This document shows, piece by piece, positions 7,351-10,080 of a DNA stretch of 10,080 nt. The notes under the pieces were generated by a model that was not told the origin of the DNA, ran no database searches, and saw only the letters and a list, made by a program, of their open reading frames with translations. Position 1 is the stretch's first letter; each line of letters begins with the position of its first letter. Both the position numbers and the translations under genes were made by a program. Origin of the DNA: Candidatus Sungbacteria bacterium RIFCSPLOWO2_01_FULL_47_10 (GTDB taxonomy: Bacteria; Patescibacteriota; Minisyncoccia; Sungbacterales; GWA2-42-14); contig MHQO01000017.1 in assembly GCA_001820675.1 (NCBI GenBank), positions 1,811 to 11,890 of the forward strand, in the 5' to 3' direction.

Positions 7351-8487
7351 TCACATATTGTCACATTTCTCAAACCCCTCCCTCATTTTCGCCAGATATT
7401 CTTCTTTTGCTGGCGCTGCGATCTTTTTTGAAAACTCCTCCGCATTCTGCTTCAACTTTTCAAGATAACCGGTGTGCGATAAAAGAACATTCAATTTCCG
7501 CATAATTTCTTCCTCGTTCGGACCCTCACCCAAAAGCATGCCGGTTTTTCCTTCCTGTATGATCTCACGCGCGATACCGACATCGGCTGATAAAACAGGC
7601 AGGCCGGAAGCAAGTGCTTCGACAACGGTTCGTCCGTAGCCCTCGTAGTTTGACGATATAAGAAACAAATCAGCCGTTTTATAATACGACAAGAGTGTTT
7701 CGTAGGATACCGCGCCTTCGAAGCGGATTCCGTCTTTTTCGTATTTCTTTTGTAATGCCGCGCGCAACGACCCATCGCCGACCACAAGCAAAAGTACTGA
7801 AGGAAATTGCCCGGCATATGACCGAACCGCGCGACAGACCGCCTCAATATTCTTCTCACGAGTAATACGGGATGCCATGAGAATGATCGGGTATGCTTCG
7901 GGATATTTTTTGTGGAGATCCGTGACCGGCTCATGAACACGCACTCGCGCGATATCAACAAATACGGGGAGGATGGAGATTTTTGATTGTGGAATGTTGA
8001 GCGTGGAAATTAAAGAATTTTTTATGCGCGCGCTTACAACTCGAATGCATTCCGCATTTTGTACCGACCGGCAATACAGACGATATCGGATATAGTTTTT
8101 AAGAGATTCGCGGCGGAAAAATGGGCTCAAAAAATCAGTGTGGATTTGCGCTTGAAACGGAATGCCAAATCGCTTCTTGAGGAAGATCGCCGGTATATTC
8201 GTAAAGGCGTCCTGGGAAGTAATGTATGAATCATGAATCATGAATCCTGAATCATGAATAATGCGACGGCCGATTCTATAAGCGCCCAAAAAATAAAACG
8301 GCTTAAAAACCGTGTTGGTGGGATATGCCCGAACCTCTTCGGAAATCTGTTTTTCCTTGAATCCGGGAGCGGTATGGATAATAATGTGCAATTCGTCCAA
8401 AACCGATCCGTATTCTTTCATCCGTTTCTCCGATTCGCTTCCATCCGAAAGAATGGATTGATCGATGCTGAACATTAAAACTTTCAT
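7351..8487 (-). CDS. GT4 family glycosyltransferase with an in-frame heptamer array
   Basis: A 378-residue GT-B enzyme of family GT4. The N-terminal domain begins MKVLMFSIDQSILSDGSESEKR and holds ITSQDAFTN (89-97) and QIHTDFLSPFF (114-124). The C-terminal donor site has SRITREKNI (206-214, with R207 and K212), VVGDGS (235-240), FEGAVSYETL (256-265) and the complete E-x7-E motif EGYGRTVVE (282-290), followed by ALASGLPVLS. It should be a retaining transferase acting on the cytoplasmic side. Residues 76-89, including HDSGFMIHDSYI, are encoded by five 7-bp tandem repeats (8227-8261), so a change in copy number not divisible by three would shift the frame. The ATG at 8487 has no Shine-Dalgarno. 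The gene follows the nucleotidyltransferase after a 79-bp gap that contains a REP-like repeat. Confidence 0.92.
   Translation of the reverse strand: MKVLMFSIDQSILSDGSESEKRMKEYGSVLDELHIIIHTAPGFKEKQISEEVRAYPTNTVFKPFYFLGAYRIGRRIIHDSGFMIHDSYITSQDAFTNIPAIFLKKRFGIPFQAQIHTDFLSPFFRRESLKNYIRYRLYCRSVQNAECIRVVSARIKNSLISTLNIPQSKISILPVFVDIARVRVHEPVTDLHKKYPEAYPIILMASRITREKNIEAVCRAVRSYAGQFPSVLLLVVGDGSLRAALQKKYEKDGIRFEGAVSYETLLSYYKTADLFLISSNYEGYGRTVVEALASGLPVLSADVGIAREIIQEGKTGMLLGEGPNEEEIMRKLNVLLSHTGYLEKLKQNAEEFSKKIAAPAKEEYLAKMREGFEKCDNM
8227..8261. repeat. Five tandem heptamers inside a GT4 gene
   Basis: Five units in exact 7-bp register: TGAATCA, TGAATCA, TGAATCC, TGAATCA, TGAATAA (plus strand). Three units equal 21 bp, so the peptide HDS.. 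recurs every seven residues. Gain or loss of one or two units would truncate the protein; three would keep the frame. Confidence 0.85.
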
Positions 8488-8495
8488 ATTGTTAT

Positions 8496-8565
8496 GTCAT
8501 GCCAGCGAAAGCTGTGGCGCCGCGCTCCGCCATAGCGGCTACGCGACGGCGAGCGCAGGAATGAC
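8496..8565. repeat. REP-like palindrome with GC-rich insert
   Basis: The outer ends GTCATGCCAGCGAAAGCT (8496-8513) and GGCGAGCGCAGGAATGAC (8548-8565) are of the same type as 4892-4962. The middle (about 8514-8547) is GC-rich with its own pairing (CGCGCTCCGCC against GGCGAGCGC, and TAGCGGCTA). It begins one base beyond the nucleotidyltransferase stop codon (TAG, 8567-8569) and fills most of the gap to the next gene. Confidence 0.75.
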
Positions 8566-8566
8566 G

Positions 8567-9298
8567 CTATTGCCTAAAATTTCGTATCGCGTGATCCAAT
8601 CGCTCGAACGTACCACAGTCGAAAAACTGCCCATCATGACAATACCCGACCAACGCTCCCCGCGAGGCAAGCGCGGGGAATAGGTCCTTCTCGATCATAA
8701 GAAACTTCTCGGAGGTTTTCTCCGGATCAAGATGCGAAAAAGCATCAGGTGAAATCAGATAGAGCCCGCCCGAAATACGCGACGACGGAGGGTCCTTTGG
8801 CTTCTCAAGAAATTCAGAAATTTTTTCGCCATTCATGACCGCAACCCCGTAATCGGAAGGATTTTCTACCTCCATGAGCGCAATTGTCGCAAGCCCGGAA
8901 TGCTGATGATGAAAATCGCGCATTTTTGAGAGATTGACGCGCTTCAGTTCATCGGCGTTCGACATATAAAACTGATCTTCCCCGATCCACGGCATGAGGT
9001 GGTGATACACATACCCGAGCGTTCCCATGGGTTCTTTCTCAATTTCAAAACTGACCGCTGAGGAATTTATTTTATCTCCGAAACGTTTTTTCCACCATTC
9101 GAAATCTTCAATGTCCGGTTCCTTGATTACGACTTTAATGTCGCTGACACCATGACTGAAAAAATTCTCGATCAAATAATTTATGATCGGTTTTTTTCGA
9201 ACGGTCAAAAGCGGCTTGGGGATTTCAAGAGTAATCGGATAAAGGCGGGTGCCTTTGCCGCCCGCAAGAATAATGGCTTTGTGCGGTATGGAATTCAT
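8567..9298 (-). CDS. Sugar-1-phosphate nucleotidyltransferase (NTP_transferase family)
   Basis: A 243-residue single-domain nucleotidyltransferase. The N-terminal signature LAGGKGTRLYPITLEIPKPLL (from residue 11) carries the nucleotide loop, catalytic R18 and K28. Then come EKEPMGTLG (87-95), SNADEL (113-118, where family members often have NGD; D116 is the likely metal ligand), EFLEKP (162-167) and SGGLYLISPD (176-185). The late CGTFERL (228-234) includes the usual second metal-binding aspartate position just before it (D227). It joins a sugar 1-phosphate and an NTP to give a nucleotide sugar and pyrophosphate. Gmd and Fcl downstream need GDP-mannose, so mannose-1-phosphate guanylyltransferase is the best guess. 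The short length without a C-terminal beta-helix also fits HddC-, RfbF- or MurU-like enzymes. Its ATG is four bases past the stop of the preceding GT4 gene, so translation is probably coupled. Confidence 0.9.
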   Translation of the reverse strand: MNSIPHKAIILAGGKGTRLYPITLEIPKPLLTVRKKPIINYLIENFFSHGVSDIKVVIKEPDIEDFEWWKKRFGDKINSSAVSFEIEKEPMGTLGYVYHHLMPWIGEDQFYMSNADELKRVNLSKMRDFHHQHSGLATIALMEVENPSDYGVAVMNGEKISEFLEKPKDPPSSRISGGLYLISPDAFSHLDPEKTSEKFLMIEKDLFPALASRGALVGYCHDGQFFDCGTFERLDHAIRNFRQ

Positions 9299-9340
9299 GA
9301 ATTTACGAATTCGCAGATTTGCGAACGACTCGCAGTTCGT
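9296..9340. repeat. AT-rich palindromic repeat at the GT4/nucleotidyltransferase junction
   Basis: It contains ACGAATTCG (9305-9313), a small CGCA-GATT-TGCG hairpin (9313-9324) and CGCAGTTCG (9332-9340), the last also found at 7310-7318. It encodes the last residues of the upstream GT4 protein (RKSANS) and the leader of the nucleotidyltransferase gene. Related in style to the heptamer repeats elsewhere in the window, but more degraded. Confidence 0.4.
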
Positions 9341-10080
9341 TGATTAATTCCTGCATCATCCGTTCCACCGTAAAATCGCGCGCCGTCTTCCTGCCGTTTT
9401 TGCCGAGTTTTTCGGCAAAAACCGTATCGAATAAAAGCCGTTCGATCGCTTCTTTTATAGCACGTTTGTCGTTATATGCAACAAGAATGCCGTTTTCCTG
9501 ATCGCGAAGCACCTCCGGATTTCCGCCGATGGCGGTCGAGATAACCGGCGTTCCGGCGCCCATGACCTCGATTATCTGATGCGAAAAACCTTCGTAGCAG
9601 GTATTCAATATAAACATATCCGCCGCCGTAACATATTCAAGCATTTTTTCGCGCGGCAACTTTCCAAGAAGAATAACGCGCCCCTCCATTTCCTCCTGCC
9701 AAATCTTTGTCTTCAGAGCATCTTTCTCGGGACCGTCCCCGATGATAACGAGCTTCAGCCGCGGACGCGACGGGGCGAGTTCGGAAAAAAAGTCGATGAG
9801 CGGAGAGAAGCCTTTCCACTTCACAAGCCGTCCAACCGACACCAAAATTTCTTCATCCGCGCCGATTTCCAAATCCGCTCGTGCGGCACCCTTTTCTTTT
9901 TGTATATCCGCGATTTCAACGGAATTATAAATGACCGATATCTTTTTTTCCGGCGCTCTCCAGCCCACGACAAGGCGCTTAAGGTATTCCGAGGGCACGA
10001 TGACACGGCGGGCATGCCACGCGACATATCGCTCCGCAAACTGAAGAAGCTCAACCCGCACCCCGTACCGCCGGTGTTGA
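9303..10080 (-). CDS. GT4 family glycosyltransferase, C-terminal part
   Basis: The frame is open to the right edge; in-frame residues precede the GTG at 10061, so that codon is internal and the true start lies outside the window. About 258 residues are visible, against about 370-390 for the family, so roughly the first third is missing. Visible: HARRVIVPSEYLKRLV, the linker end of the N-terminal domain; NSVEI; VSVGRLVKWKG, the donor-loop R..K region; IIGDGPEK; and the complete E-x7-E motif EGFSHQIIE followed by VMGAGTPVISTAIGG. It is a GT-B retaining transferase, probably acting early in assembly of the same glycan, as it is the first visible gene of the run. Its last residues (RKSANS) are encoded by repeat sequence, and the stop is four bases from the next start codon. 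Donor and acceptor are unknown. Confidence 0.9.
   Translation of the reverse strand, partial: QHRRYGVRVELLQFAERYVAWHARRVIVPSEYLKRLVVGWRAPEKKISVIYNSVEIADIQKEKGAARADLEIGADEEILVSVGRLVKWKGFSPLIDFFSELAPSRPRLKLVIIGDGPEKDALKTKIWQEEMEGRVILLGKLPREKMLEYVTAADMFILNTCYEGFSHQIIEVMGAGTPVISTAIGGNPEVLRDQENGILVAYNDKRAIKEAIERLLFDTVFAEKLGKNGRKTARDFTVERMMQELINELRVVRKSANS

Noticed and set aside
8227..8261. CRISPR array or direct-repeat spacer structure
   Set aside because: Units are contiguous 7-mers without spacers; no cas gene is in the window.

Overview
The window is one stretch of a surface-polysaccharide or protein-glycosylation locus. Every credible gene lies on the minus strand and reads from right to left. 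Moderate GC content, tightly packed genes, few clear Shine-Dalgarno sites, many short palindromic intergenic repeats and a GxxExxY-family gene suggest an uncultured bacterium, possibly a Patescibacteria/CPR (Parcubacteria-type) or Omnitrophota-like lineage. This placement is inference; no marker gene is present.

Layout in transcription order: a GT4 glycosyltransferase entering from the right edge (9303-10080, 5' truncated); a sugar-1-phosphate nucleotidyltransferase (8567-9298); two more GT4 glycosyltransferases (7351-8487 and 6066-7196); GDP-mannose 4,6-dehydratase (gmd, 4989-5987); GDP-L-fucose synthase (fcl, 3935-4876); a fused methyltransferase-GT2 protein (2475-3881); a small GxxExxY/PD-(D/E)XK protein inside an inverted-repeat-bounded insertion (2024-2474); a stand-alone methyltransferase (1338-2018); a stand-alone GT2 of polyprenyl-phosphate sugar synthase type (564-1259); and the start of a multi-membrane GT39/PMT-like glycosyltransferase leaving through the left edge (1-370).

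How the genes fit together: the nucleotidyltransferase probably supplies a nucleotide sugar, possibly GDP-mannose. Gmd and Fcl turn GDP-mannose into GDP-L-fucose, and the GT4 enzymes assemble a glycan. The GT2 enzymes may charge a polyprenyl-phosphate carrier used by the membrane-embedded GT39-like enzyme. The methyltransferases may modify sugars, lipids or protein.

The most unusual content is in the repeats. The GxxExxY gene fits exactly between perfect bipartite inverted repeats (14 bp, 7-bp spacer, 12 bp). A 63-bp gene-less palindrome at 7237-7299 repeats the same outer ends, and its right arm keeps the same 14-7-12 layout, so it looks like a non-autonomous derivative. The element lies between a fused methyltransferase-GT2 gene and a split methyltransferase/GT2 pair, which are paralogues of each other. 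Several other intergenic repeats, and one array inside a GT4 gene, share a 7-bp register. Two REP-like GTCATGCC...GGAATGAC hairpins are also present. No gene-free stretch exceeds 300 bases; the longest, 371-563, is almost entirely repeat.
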